The notes under the pieces: model-generated
Databases searched by the model: none
The model's input: the letters and a program-made list of their open reading frames with translations, nothing else
What the model was told of the DNA's origin: nothing
NCBI GenBank assembly: GCA_000349905.1
Contig: KB722747.1
Coordinates: 755,330 to 819,329 of the forward strand
Direction of reading: 5' to 3'
Length of the DNA stretch: 64,000 nt
Origin: Volvariella volvacea V23
Taxonomy: Eukaryota; Basidiomycota; Agaricomycetes; Agaricales; Pluteaceae
Program-made: the position numbers and the translations under genes
Shown here: in pieces, positions 24,785-36,194 of the stretch
How the letters are laid out: each line of letters starts with the position of its first letter
Position numbering within the stretch: position 1 is the first letter of the stretch

Positions 24785-25395
24785 GTTCGGGTCGCAGTGG
24801 TTTTCCTCATATCACTACTATTCAGGGCATCGTCATTCAATAATACCATGGACTCTTTACTGTATCATTTAGCGGAGCAAGACACTATCTGTTGGGGCAC
24901 CATGATAATCAAGATAGCTTTTTGCATACTGCGTAGTCCGGTTCTCGGATGAACACCGTAAGTGGCATTCATGTATCGTCCGTCGTGGTTATCGCTCCGT
25001 AAGTATCTGGTGCATCTTTACCATTCTTATGCATATCGCATACTATTGGTCAAACTGATGAGGCAGTACAATGGAAAACCACGAGCGTTAGAGACTCCGA
25101 GTACACCTGTCAAATTAGAAGAAGACAATGAAGTCCGTGTTATTCCTGTAGGGTAGGAATTTCCACTTTGGGAAGCGGAGCATGCTATTATTATCGATGA
25201 GTATGATACCCGTCGTGACCGTAAGGTGTCTTGGCCTAGGGTCCTTAGTGGTTCCCTCGTATACGTATACCTATTGATATAGAAGCACGCACAGCGTCTC
25301 AATAAACTAACCTGTATAATAGCAGTTGCTCACCACACGTCATCGTTCCCCAAACTCCAGCCCAGAACGCTTTCTCAACCCCCTCCGTTCCCACC

Positions 25396-26148
25396 ATGCA
25401 ACTTCAAACGCTCACGCAAAGTGCCTTGTACCTTTTGTCCTTTCTCCTCGTTATCCAGTGTCTTTTGCAAATCCTATCAAAGAATCTCGCCAGCTTGTCC
25501 TTCCTGAGAATTTCTGTCGCCCCAATTTTGAGGGCGTTGCGGTATCGATCACCAATAGCGCCGTAGAATAGGGAACCTTCCCTGCCTCCATCGCCGGGGC
25601 GCATGTCAATAACCTCAGCAGTCGAGGATCGCTACTCGCCAATCCCGATTTTAGGCTTGAGCAAGACGGTCGGGATCCTACTCGCTATATCATAAAGTAA
25701 GTACAATGGCATCCGATTAAGGCGCTTTTTAGCTGATTATGATTGATACAAGGGATGTGACACACAACCACTTAGTGGTCTCAATTAGCAACCATAAGCT
25801 GCTCCTAGTTGACCAATATGTCAATGATCCGTAGGTCTAATTCTCCCTTCATCGTTGCACAACGCACCACTCTTTCGGATTTCTAATGCTTTATGAGCTC
25901 TTTTGCGTGGCGATTGTAACAACTCATCAATCTCTTCCAGATCTCAACAACTATGGAATGTCACTTGCGATTCCTGTGCCACTAACATCTCCCAGCTAAG
26001 CGGCCAGGCTGCCTCTGGATGCAACATCACATGGGTCCCGAACACCTACTGCGTCACAACAGACAGAGTTGCAGAAAACCCATTATTTTTGGAGCCATGC
26101 AGAGGTGTCGATGACCAAAACTTTGATTCCTTCACACCGTTCTTCTAA
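25396..26148 (+). pseudogene. Small secreted protein, paralogue 3, frameshifted
   Basis: The same three-exon family is recognisable. The ATG at 25396 begins a signal-peptide-like sequence (LTQSALYLLSFLLV), but the frame shifts before the ANPIKESRQ block, which continues in another frame. An in-frame TAG at 25569-25571 then replaces the conserved Trp of the EWG motif. The exon-2 strand (HLVVSISNHKLLLVDQ) and exon 3 (SQQLWNVTCDSCA to QNFDSFTPFF) remain readable, and exon 3 keeps all its cysteines. So the copy is dead or expresses at most a short peptide, while its 3' half has decayed little, which points to recent loss. Confidence 0.75.
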
Positions 26149-26883
26149 ATTCACGATAGTGGACCGGAAGTGGTTCCGGCTCCCACGCAGCTATCTGTGT
26201 AGATTCATCCATCTAGTTTTAATGCATAACGTTGGTTGTAATCTATGATGTACTATGGACTGCTTTTACTCGAGATCTCTTTTCTGTTCCAAGTGAGCAA
26301 TCGGTGCGTCGCTAGGACCTGAGTCCATGTACCATCATCACTAGATATGCTCTTATGGACGGGAGGGTCCATAGACGTTCATGTACACTGAGACCATGAC
26401 AAGCATTGTGACCAAGCAAGTCAAATGTGTCTTGCGGCCAGACCACTCTCATTCATCTCGTACACCTGACACCTGTTGTTATCGCAGGGTTTGATGTACG
26501 TAAATTGTAAGGACTCATCCAGCAGGTCCAAATTCCTTCTCTTCGGCATGCTGGTGGTTGATTTAGCCCTGCCTTCGGTATTGACCAGTTGACAACCGGA
26601 TACGGCAATGCATTGACAACACGAGATATCAACAAAAGGTCCACCTATGCTCTACGGAAGGTATTTCCCAGGACAAGGCGGTCCAATACTGTGCCCGCCA
26701 TGTCCGTACGAGATATCTTGGCTTGAGATCAGGGCTCGTTGATGCGTAATCTCATGTTGATGGTGGGAAAATGCACAGCGTCTATTCGGAAAGTCGCTGG
26801 TCTTTTGTATTAAATACCTCATCCTTTCGTTGCAGTGCTCGCCCTTCTCTGTTCCCTTCTCGTGCCCACTTCATTTTGTTACC

Positions 26884-27575
26884 ATGAAGCTGCCTTGTGT
26901 ACTGTACATACTCGCCTCTTTAGGCACCTACGCCCTCTCCAACCCCATCAAAGAGGCTCGCCAACCCGTCCACCCGATTTACTCTACCAGCGCTGGCACT
27001 TGTCAGCCTAACTTCGAAGGCGTTGGTGTCTCGATAACCAATGTCGCCAGCGAATGGGGCACGTCTCCTGCTTCCCTTCCTGGAGTCCACATTATCAATA
27101 CTAGTCATCGTGGACCTATATTCGCCAATGCCGACTTCAAGGTTGAGCGAAACGGAGAGCACCCTCCTCTTTACATTATTAGGTGAGTGAATTTCGCTCG
27201 ACCTTAGAAGTTTTAGCTCGTAACAAGTTAAATTCAGGGACATTGAACACACCCATTTGATTGCCTCTATCCGCAACCACAGACTCCTTTTATCTGATCA
27301 GCACCACAATGATCAGTAAGTTGAATATCTACCCCACTCCTGTACACAACTCACATTATCGTAGGTCACAACTGTGGGATATCAATTGCGGCTTTTGTGC
27401 TACCAATGTCGCCGGGCTCAGTAGCCATGCCGCAGGACACTGCAACATTACATGGGTTCCTAATGGCTACTGCGTAACGACAGATAGAAAAGCAGAAAAC
27501 CCGCTGTTCTTGGAACCTTGCACGGGTAGTAATAAGCAGCAATTCAACTTCTGGACACCAACCACATTCACCTGA
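26884..27575 (+). CDS. Small secreted cysteine-containing protein, paralogue 4
   Basis: Exons 26884-27182, 27238-27315 and 27365-27575 give 195 residues. The signal peptide (KLPCVLYILASLGTYALS) is followed by NPIKEARQ and the family blocks CQPNFEGVGVSITNVASEWG, SHRGPIFA, DFKVERNGE, HLIASIRNHRLLLSD, SQLWDINCGFCATN, CNITWVPNGYCVTTDRK, FLEPCTG and QQFNFW. All cysteines of paralogue 2 are kept. A TA-rich motif (attaaatacc at about 26810) lies some 70 bp upstream of the ATG. No damage is seen. Confidence 0.75.
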
Positions 27576-29007
27576 GCGTGGTGTTCCCAACTACCCCCGA
27601 TGTTGCTGGAAGGAAAAGGGCTTTTCCTCGGTGATGCACCGTAGCTGTTTTATTTTTATGATTATATACGCTGTGTGTATGTAGACTAATACCCATTTTT
27701 TGTATCGTGTTTGCGCACCGTATCTACGATTTGATTGCTCGGACATAACAGTGTATCAAACAACTATGTAACCCATGTAATCAACAAATTCTCCAACACG
27801 TCTCCATTCTAGACTTTTCAGGGACACTGGCGATGGAGTGCCTCGCCGGATTCTGAACATTTGCGTTGCTGTTTGGCGGATGAATGGCATTGCGTGTAAT
27901 TCAATGACAAGAGTTCTATGGCCTTCTTATTGAATCTTGACTTGAGTGACATCATTTCTCCTACCGCTCAAAACTAGTGCAAGATTTTTTAATCAACACT
28001 GTATTGGTTCACAAGGCATCCGATTACATTTCGTCCAGTATACTGGTGATGTAGGGCAATTAGCAGCTATTAGGGGACTTTGGCCAAATCAGCAGTTATG
28101 GTTATGTATCCACCAGAGGAGTAAACCTCGGTTCGGGCTCCCCGGATTCTTGAATTGAATGGAGGTGGTTGGATCCAGGTCGTGTCCATTTCAACCGCAG
28201 TAGGTATGACACAATGAAGGCTGAAAACGGGGACAGAGGTTGACTGTTGCTCGAACGAATGAAGTTTATGTAGCTTCATCCAACTTAATCCTTTCAGCAA
28301 CAACCCAATTTGTAAACTGATGTATGAGGATACATCCTCAAACACGTCCCGGAGAGATTTCCCGTCAGTAGTGGCATTTGCGGGATACCCATTCCGGACG
28401 ACCTCTATCCACATTTCGCCGATGAGAACACTCAAGGAATGGACAACAGGAATTGCTGTACTGCAGAGGATCTCACTTCACTTTCCGGGATTGATGAGAT
28501 GACCACCCTAGCCACCACCTGAGGTACGATGTGCCAGTGTATGTGGATCGCGTTGTCTTCGTATCAAGCCATCAAGTAGAATAGCTTAAAGCTTGTGTAG
28601 AAAAAGCAAATCCAGGAGCCTATGCTCAAATACGGATGATCACACAAAGCGGGGTCCATCAGTCGCTAGTTACGTTTACGTCCTATAGTTGACGCTCAGA
28701 CAGACAGACACCACAACCAACCACAACCAATCCAAGAAAAAACACCCAGCGCTAAATTCACCACAAATGAAACATCGTAAACCACAAATACTATCTCAAA
28801 CGCCAACACCATGCATAAGCTCGCCTATGCAAGATGAAGGACCCCACTACATAAGAAGAACGCGTACTAGTACCTGTAATACTCAAATATATTAACACCG
28901 ACAACCCCTCCACTTCCACTCACTTCCTATAAATCAGTTCCCACCCATACCTTTAACAAACAACAGCACCTATATGTATATACCCAAGCACAACCTTCCA
29001 AGCAGTC
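27576..29007. other. Intergenic
   Basis: 3' flank of paralogue 4 and of the convergent zinc-finger gene. A minus-strand frame at 28070-28435 (121 codons) has no recognisable feature. Nothing else is supported. Confidence 0.45.
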
Positions 29008-32000
29008 TCATTCTCCATTCCGACCACCCTGACCCGGTCCCAGACCCAACTCCTGCCCCACAACCTGCTGCTCATGAGGCGAATAATGCGCCGCCTGGTG
29101 TCTGTCCACCGAAGTACCGCGAACATGCGAAGTACTCGCAGACGGCAGGCCACCAGGAGGCGGAGGGGGAGAGCACCCACGCGAGTAAGGCGACCTCGAG
29201 CGATACTGCTGCTGTTGGTGGTGGTGGTGATTCGGCGGGTGGAACTGTGGGTGAGCGTGCGCGTGCGCGTGGGCATGTGCATGCGAATGGGAGTGGTTGT
29301 GGGTGTGCGGGTACGCCTGGAGTGCAGCACCGTGCGAGGACGAGGGAGCGTGGTGATGGTGGTGGTGCGTGTGAGAGTGCGAGTGCGAGTGCGAGTGCGA
29401 GTGCGAGTGGGGGTGCGAGTGAGAATGGGAGCTGTTTGAGTTGGGGTGCCTATGGTGGTGGTGATGGTGGTGTCCTTGTCCGTGGACGTGAGTGTGGCCA
29501 TGGCTGTCTCTGGGGTGTTGAGGGTGAGACGAAGGTCCGGCTTGATGGTGCTGATAATTTGGGTGATCACGATGCTGAGGGAGTGGAGCATAAACCGATG
29601 GTTGACCGGGTTGCTGCAGCTGAGCGTTAGCATGTCCAGCATCAGGGGCCCCGGGAGGACGTGATTCCGGATTGGCAGGATGATCGGCAGGGTCAATCAA
29701 AAACTCCGCTTGGGATCTACACAGTAGGATAAGAACAAAACAAGAACACGATCAGCACCCGACCATACAAAGAAACAGAAAAAAAAGACAGCCACTCACC
29801 CAAACTGTCTCCTCAACAGTTCATCCAACAACCTCTCCTTCTCCTCCTTCTCCCGCTTATACTCGTTCCTCACAACCCTCAGCTGCTCCAACAGCTCCAC
29901 ATGCTGCTCCAGCGCATACCTCTCCTTCGCCTTCATCAATATATACTTCACCATCGCCTTCGACCTCCCCAATACCGTGTTCGTCTCCGGATCATAATGC
30001 TGTTGCAAATGCGCCGGCAACGAGTCCGACGACGACGACGAGTTGTACCCTTCATCATTCTCCCCCGCCGCGCCAGCAGCACCGCCCTGGCCCGGCCCAC
30101 CTTCGCCGCCGCCGGCACCTCCAAGCCCAGAGGCGCCATTCGCGAGGTGCCCAGGCGACTCGCCCCTTCCCCGGCTGAACCCACCAGGGGGGAAATGCGG
30201 ACTCGGCGACCTATACCGCCCATTCGCCCTCCTCCTCCCCATCCCTGCCCCCATGCCCAAACTCATGCTCATGTCCATATCGGGAGCGTCCACCTTGAAC
30301 GCCACGAACCCGCTCGCGCCTCCCGCGCCGAGATCGTCGAGCCCAGGATCGTCAATCGCCATCTTATCTCCGCGGTCGCGCGTCATCAAGGACGATGACG
30401 ATGCAGCCGCTGCGCCGGAGCCGCCAGCTGTGGCGGACGCGGATGCACCAACCGCGGTGAGGAGCGGGGCACTGAGGCCGACAGAGGGCCCGTCGTCGGC
30501 TGCTGCCCGTTTGCGCTTGCGGGAGCCGCCACGGCCGGGGGCGGGCGGGGAGATGTTGTGCTGGAGACGCATGTGTTTGGCCAGGGCGTCGGAGCGGGTG
30601 AAGGACTTGTCGCATTCTATGCAGTCGCATGGTGGTGGTGTTTCGGAGCGGGGTGGGAGGGTGGTGGGTGTGGGTGTTGCAGTTGGCGAAGGGGTGGTGG
30701 TTGCAGGTGCGGTTGGGTTGGTTGGAGTGGGAGTTGGTGAGGTAGCGGGAGTGGGATGAGATGTAGTGTTGGAATTTGCATTGAGAGTGAGGGCAGGAGT
30801 CGAAGTGGAGGTGAAAGATGAAGCGGGGGTAGTAGTATTTTTCCGAGTGTGGGAACGAGTGCGACGACGTTCAGGAGTGTTTTGAGAGATAACAGGCGCA
30901 TCGCCGTCATCACCACCATGATTTTGGTCAACATCAGCGTTGTAGCCATCATCATCAGCGTGGATAATAGGGATGGGAGGAAGGTTTGAGGACATGGGAG
31001 GAAAGTGTTTCGTCAGTAAGCAGGAAGCAAGGGTTTAAGCGAAAAACTGAAGACGCGAAAATGAAAGAAGCAAAGGGTTGAATGGGAGAAGAAACCCAGG
31101 GAAGCTGCAAAGGAAGAAAGAAAAGAAGGAAGGCAAGATATATGCGATGTTTATGCGTACATGGGCATATACGTTCATGATAAAACGTGGGGTGGGGAAG
31201 TTGTGTGGGCGGATGGGATAGGGGTTTAGGTTTAATGAATGTATGAACGAATGAGCAGTCACTGCGCCTACGGTGCATGAACCTCATGGTTCACGATCGC
31301 AGCCGTAGTGCGAGCAGCAGCAGCAGCAGGAACAACGGACCGCATAGTGATCCAACAAAGGAGGTGGAGCAAGCAAGTGGGGTATGGGGCAAAGATAAAA
31401 CGTACCTGGAAGAGAACATGTAAAGGGTTTTTCACCCGTATGAGATCGTATATGGGATATCAGAGCGAATCTTGAAGTCTGTGGTAGGCCTTTTCGCTGG
31501 CATGTTGACCATTCGCATGTGTAGTTTGACTTGTGTACCCCTATATGATCTGTTGGGAACAAAGGCCGGTTGTTCGCATTCATTAGCGCAAGATCGAACA
31601 AAAACTGATAGCGATACGCACCATTGTGTATATGATCCCGCAGAGTAGGCAGATGCGTGAAAACACGTCCACAATCGTCCCACAGGCATTTGACACTATC
31701 CTCTAAAACGCCACCCTCCACCTCATCCGCGTTCACAACCTCTCCGCCAACAATACCAGGCGCGTTTGGTCCTCCGGCGTCGATGGTGTCACCCTCGGTC
31801 GAACTGTTGTCCACCGAGTCCGTTGGTGATGGAGCGCGAGAAATGACCTCTGGCGGCCCACTTGGCGGGCCACTCGTGGAAGCACTGGGCGTAAAGCTTG
31901 ACGGAACACTTGGTGCAACGCTTGGAGGAATGTTCGGCTGGACACTCGGTTGGCGGACTGAAGGGGTGGGTGAACCAACAGGCGAACGCATTGGACTTGA

Positions 32001-32393
32001 GTGACGGTTTGGTGGGGGACTTGGTGGATGAACCGCTCGTGGACTTGGCAAGTGGTTCATCTGAACATCCGGTGGACTGGATGGCACGGCAACTGAACTT
32101 TTTGCTGGACTAACTGGTTGGGCACTCGGTGCACGATTCCGCGGGCTGCTTGGTGACACGTTTTGGTTCTGATTCTGGCCTCGACTCGAACCCGGACCCG
32201 CACTAGGAGCTCGAGGCGGGGCTGCCTGAGCACCGGGGGCTCTATTGCGAGCGGAACTGGAGCTGGGATTGGGATTTTTCCGGGACGGTGGGCGCTCCTC
32301 CTCCGATGAGGAATGGTAGGATGTGGTGGGCTCTTCGGGATCCGAAGCGTCGGTGACTGCGTCGTCCTCAGATTCGCTTCCGTTGCGCGCCAT
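29008..32393 (-). CDS. C2H2 zinc-finger protein (three fingers, His-rich tail)
   Basis: Predicted nuclear DNA-binding protein of the GLI/Iec1-like C2H2 type found across basidiomycetes. Four exons (32393-31622, 31549-31406, 30616-29800, 29716-29008) give 813 residues with correct phases. Residues 1-230 are disordered, rich in S/P. Finger 1 is CLWDDCGRVFTHLPTLRDHI, split by intron 1. Finger 2 is CEWSTC...FALISHIRSH followed by a TGEKPF linker. Finger 3 starts CSLP in exon 2 and ends ECDKSFTRSDALAKH in exon 3. A basic patch (RKRKR) and a conserved C-terminal helix (GRSKAMVKYILMKAKERYALEQH...LRVVRNEYKREKEEKERLLDELLRR) follow. The last exon is extremely His-rich (HSHSHPHSHSH and AHAHAHAH runs). 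Intron 2 is 789 nt, far above the local norm. Confidence 0.82.
30617..30995 (-). other. Open frame inside intron 2, continuous with exon 3 of the zinc-finger gene
   Basis: An ATG at 30995 opens a frame through the second half of intron 2 that runs without a stop directly into exon 3. The encoded stretch is acidic at first, then rich in T and P, and ends CDCIECDKSF. Reading through therefore supplies C-x2-C for the third finger, whereas the spliced form supplies C-x4-C. This could be the first exon of a shorter isoform, or a chance frame in low-complexity DNA. Confidence 0.4.
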
Positions 32394-34158
32394 GAGAGTC
32401 GGTGGAAAGAGACACGTTCAGGAGACACCCGACACATTTCCTCCCTTGCTCACCATTACAACATGCTTATGTAATCATTACAGGCGTGGTGCCAGCCAGC
32501 ACCGCCCTGCTCAACACCACCCAGCAGGGTTTGGGTGGGTCTTTGTGTCTGTTCTCCCTTGTACCACATTGCTATGTGATCAGTGAAATGTAAACGAGAG
32601 AGCCTGTGCATCCCGCTTTGTACGGTGTGCTGAATTACAACGGATAATCGACACAATGCAACGCATAGGAAGCAACTGCAAAAGATAAAAACTCCACAAT
32701 TATAACTATATTTGAAGGTCGTGAGAATGAACACGAAGTCAGTCATAAGGCGAACAGAAGTGACCCCAAAGGTGAGACGAACGAGAGTAGCCCTAATTAC
32801 GACCTCACCCTTAGTCTTCCTAAGTCCAGCATCGAAAGCGATAATAATATGGACCTCGGATGAAGGGCTCTGCGGACGAACGTAGTGTTGTAATATCATT
32901 GTAGGATCAGCCTCTGTATCCCCTTTCAGCTTCTCATTAAGAGCGGATCGACGGACTTGACGACCCTCCTGCACCGGAATTAATGACAGGCATGTCTTAG
33001 TAAATTAAGACGCAGCGACCCTCGGTGTACTTCCCCGACGCTTGGGCAATGAAAATAGCAACCCAACGAGGCGGCTGCAGCTCCAGTTGGTTCAGGTTAA
33101 TAATGCCGCCAGACCTTAAAAGTAGCGGCAAAGTCAAACATATCTTGTCCACCAAGGCTCTCACTTCATACATCTTCGAGACTGCCCAAATAATGATATC
33201 TCACTCCTACCATGGGTGTAGGCATCCCAAGGTGACTATCAGATCGTATTCTGCCTCCCAAACCAAAATTCCAGTAGGGAGGTCAACTTCTCGTATGCAA
33301 GCAGGGCTTGGATGAATTCTTATAAACTAGGACAGGACATCATACTGCCTAACCTAAGGTATTTGGTCCATTAGACCCCTCAGCACAATGCTTACATGAC
33401 GTGTCAAACAGTCTAATTGTGCTTCATGTGCAATTAATATTGGGACAAGCTAAATTGAAGGATTTAAATGAAGAAAAAAGAACATACCAGTGCGAACGTA
33501 AACAGACTACATGAGAGTGGATTTTATGTAAAGGCCCCTCCCCTCAATGTCACGCTGACCTCCTCTGAGCGGGATAGCCCTAATTTCCTGAGTAAATTTA
33601 TCCCTCTAGTCGGCTCATGGTGCTCCTAATTCATATCCTTCTTTCGGATCCCCACCAAAGATGGAGCGGTTTTTTGGGTCGCACCATGAAGGACTAGTCA
33701 TGGTATGGAGTTTTTTGCGATTTTCGTTATGCTCGTTCTGGCTAAGCTAGTTTTTCTTCCTCGGTAACGAGGTCTCCGAGTTCATCCGTGTCGATCGGGG
33801 TTAGATAGTTTCGACTTGTTTGCGCTCCAAGAGTGACTTTGGGTACACAGATGTACTCATATCTCTGCCCGTGATAAAATCTCGAACACACTCGTGCTTG
33901 CGCATTTCTTGAACGCCTGCCCCTTGAAATACAAAGCTCAAAAAATCCGTGATTGACGCTGGTGCATCAGGTGATCTGCATTTAGATCGAGAATGATACG
34001 AACCCCAAATCAGGACACGCCAAGGGACGTGACGCTGAAAGGGAATGGTTGTACCTTGGGGCACCCACCAATTCCGGCAGTGATAAACACGATTAAACTC
34101 CCACCCCATCATCTCAACCTCCATCGACATCAACCACAGCTTCAGCCTCCGAGTCGGC
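32394..34158. other. Intergenic
   Basis: Promoter side of two divergent genes. A 172-codon minus-strand frame (32456-32974) lacks an ATG start and has no family features, so I do not call it. Nothing else is recognisable. Confidence 0.45.
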
Positions 34159-34762
34159 ATGTCCCTCTCCAGCGGCAGCTACATCATCAAACATGACGGG
34201 TATTCCATTGGCCGGAACTACATAGAAGACAATTCTCCGAATCCCAAGAGGGTTGTAAAACGGGTTAGGCACATCGAGAGCGCCAAAGTACGTCCGCGTT
34301 CTCTCCAATCTACTTTGGCTGGCCTATAACCCTTAATTCATAGTGGAGCGTGGAGGCCCATGGAGGTGATATTTACACCCTCAAAACGGGCAGCGCCCCC
34401 GTCGTAAAACTCCAAGACGGCGTCTGTGCATTGCTCCTGCCCACGAACGAAGAGCACGCGCGGTGGAAAATCGAGCACGTGGCGGGCAGAGGACCCAATT
34501 CTTATATGTACGAATTTTTTCCCCCATGACAACCTCGTCATCGACGGACGCAAACTCTTGATAGAATTACCGTCCCGGACGGAAGTATAGGTTGGATTGC
34601 CCCTGAGAGCGAATATGAGCAGGTACGGCCTTTTTTTGATCCTCGAATTGGGTTCTTTGTTTGTTAAGGCTGGTGGTGGTTTAGATACGACTACGCCCGC
34701 TGAGTCCAGGGCTTGATTATCCTCCTAATGAAGTTTTCGAGATAATCCGTGCGGATGGCTGA
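34159..34762 (+). CDS. I66-family serine protease inhibitor (cospin-type)
   Basis: Small cytosolic beta-trefoil inhibitor of serine proteases (MEROPS I66, mushroom cospin group), thought to defend fruiting bodies against animals. Four exons (34159-34287, 34344-34507, 34565-34622, 34685-34762) give 142 residues, the normal family length. Landmarks in order are: SLSSGSYIIKHDGYSIGRNYIEDNS at the N-terminus (the GR..vEd motif), a Trp at the start of exon 2 (WSVEAHGGDIYTL), WKIEHV, IGWIAPESEYEQ at the end of exon 3, and LRPLSPGLDYPPNEVFEIIRAD at the C-terminus (family signature PPNEvFe..R). No signal peptide, as expected. No lesion is seen. Confidence 0.85.
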
Positions 34763-35406
34763 TCCGTATTCGACGTTTTGCATATCGGAATGCTTGCATA
34801 TGAGTGTATTTGTAGTTCCCGGAATGGTCATGACGATGCTAAACGCATGCATATGGTGGTGGCTTTGATGGTGATGCACGAGATGCTATACAGTCGCGTA
34901 CTCCTGAAACCAATCAAACAACCAACGGGGTGGGGCCTTTGCGTGCAGTTGAGGACATGAATCGTGATTGCTGCGACGCAGTCACGAGTACTGTAGCGTA
35001 CACGTTTGCGGCGTTGTCAATGCATTCGCGCAGACCTAACACGCGTGGGCATAAGTTTCAGTCCACTAAGTATGACCAAGATATACTTCAAACAGTATAC
35101 AAACCACAGAAGCAACGTTGCAGCGGCAGCAGACAAGATATCCCCCCGACTAGCAAATATAATAAAATATTCATCGAGGGAAAAGGGTCCAATACACATA
35201 GAGGACGCGACTCCCTCCCTTAGTTTGGGGCCTCGAGATATCCTTGAGGTGATTAGGGCGAAGATGCGTTCATTGTGTACCGTGCTCCTCAGGCTCCTTT
35301 CATAGCTTATTATTCGCAAGATTGCAACTTCGTGCATAGACATGAACTATGGACTATAAGCAGAAAAAGCAACACTGCACAGGGTAGTAGATAAACCAGT
35401 TGGCCA
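34763..35406. other. Intergenic
   Basis: Convergent 3' flanks of the I66 inhibitor and the carbonic anhydrase. No gene is seen. Confidence 0.5.
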
Positions 35407-36194
35407 TTACAGCTCCAGAGTTGTATGAAGCTCCTCGATCTTATGACACAGGCATTCTTCACCTCTTCTTTCCAGTCTAGCTACTTTCTGCCAAGGCTTT
35501 TCCTCCCCAAGGTGGTACACAACCCCCTCCACGTGCACTTCCCCAAGCTTCAAATTCTTATTTTCAGCAATCCTGTCTACTTGCCTCCTCACGTTCTCGA
35601 CTACAACTTCTAAATGCAATTCGTCCCCAGTCAAATCTGGCGACCGACAAGCAACATCACAAACAAGGGAGACAAGAGTTTGCAGGTATGGATTTACGAA
35701 ATGAAATTCCTTAGGTTCCAAGTTCGATTGGCCATTATTAAATTGAGCGATTGTAATGCTTTGCTCGACTGCTCCGCATTTAGTGTGTCCGACGACATAG
35801 ATCCTTTTGAGGCTTTTGAATTTTCTAACGGCGTATTCAACTGAGGCGAGGACGCTGTTAGTCCCGTCTCTTGGGTCTATTTGGCTTTCGGGGCGTGCGT
35901 TATTATATTTTCCATGCTAAATAGAGAAAGGAGGACCTACTTTCCGATATTTCGATGAACGAATACGGTTCCCCGCTCAGTGCCAAATGTGACAAACTCA
36001 GGGACACGGGAGTCGGAACACCCGATCCACATTGTCTAAGTATACACACCGGGGTGTACGATCACGACAAACAACGCAGAATGTTGAGTCCGTAGTCTCA
36101 TCACATGTCGGAGTATACTCACACTTGGGTCCTGATGAAGTAAAGCTTTATTGCCCTCCTCGCTGGGCAGCTTGATTTCTTGCTCTGCTGACAT
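35407..36194 (-). CDS. Beta-carbonic anhydrase
   Basis: Zinc enzyme interconverting CO2 and bicarbonate. Three minus-strand exons (36194-36123, 36035-35941, 35884-35407) give about 214 residues. The zinc site is visible: CSDSRVPE (Cys and the Asp-Arg dyad) at the start of exon 2 and GHTKCGAV (His and second Cys) in exon 3. FVHRNIGNQ bridges intron 2 and VEYAV lies between. The C-terminus ([10 protein letters not shown], then [11 protein letters not shown]) matches the family. The N-terminal part is only about 24 residues before the zinc site, shorter than usual, so an upstream exon may be missing or lost. All catalytic residues are intact. A decayed duplicate lies 5 kb away. Confidence 0.82.

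Noticed and set aside
28974..29630. Plus-strand open frames (218 and 121 codons) opposite the His-rich exon
   Set aside because: They mirror the repetitive HSHS/AHAH codons of the zinc-finger gene; composition is Gly/Val/Arg-rich and meaningless as a protein.
30043..30759. 238-codon plus-strand frame over zinc-finger exon 3
   Set aside because: Antisense shadow of a low-complexity GC-rich exon whose minus-strand reading has the zinc finger and a conserved C-terminal helix.
32456..32974. 172-codon frame on the minus strand
   Set aside because: No ATG at its start, no domain, no splice neighbours, in an intergenic region; not enough support to call a gene.
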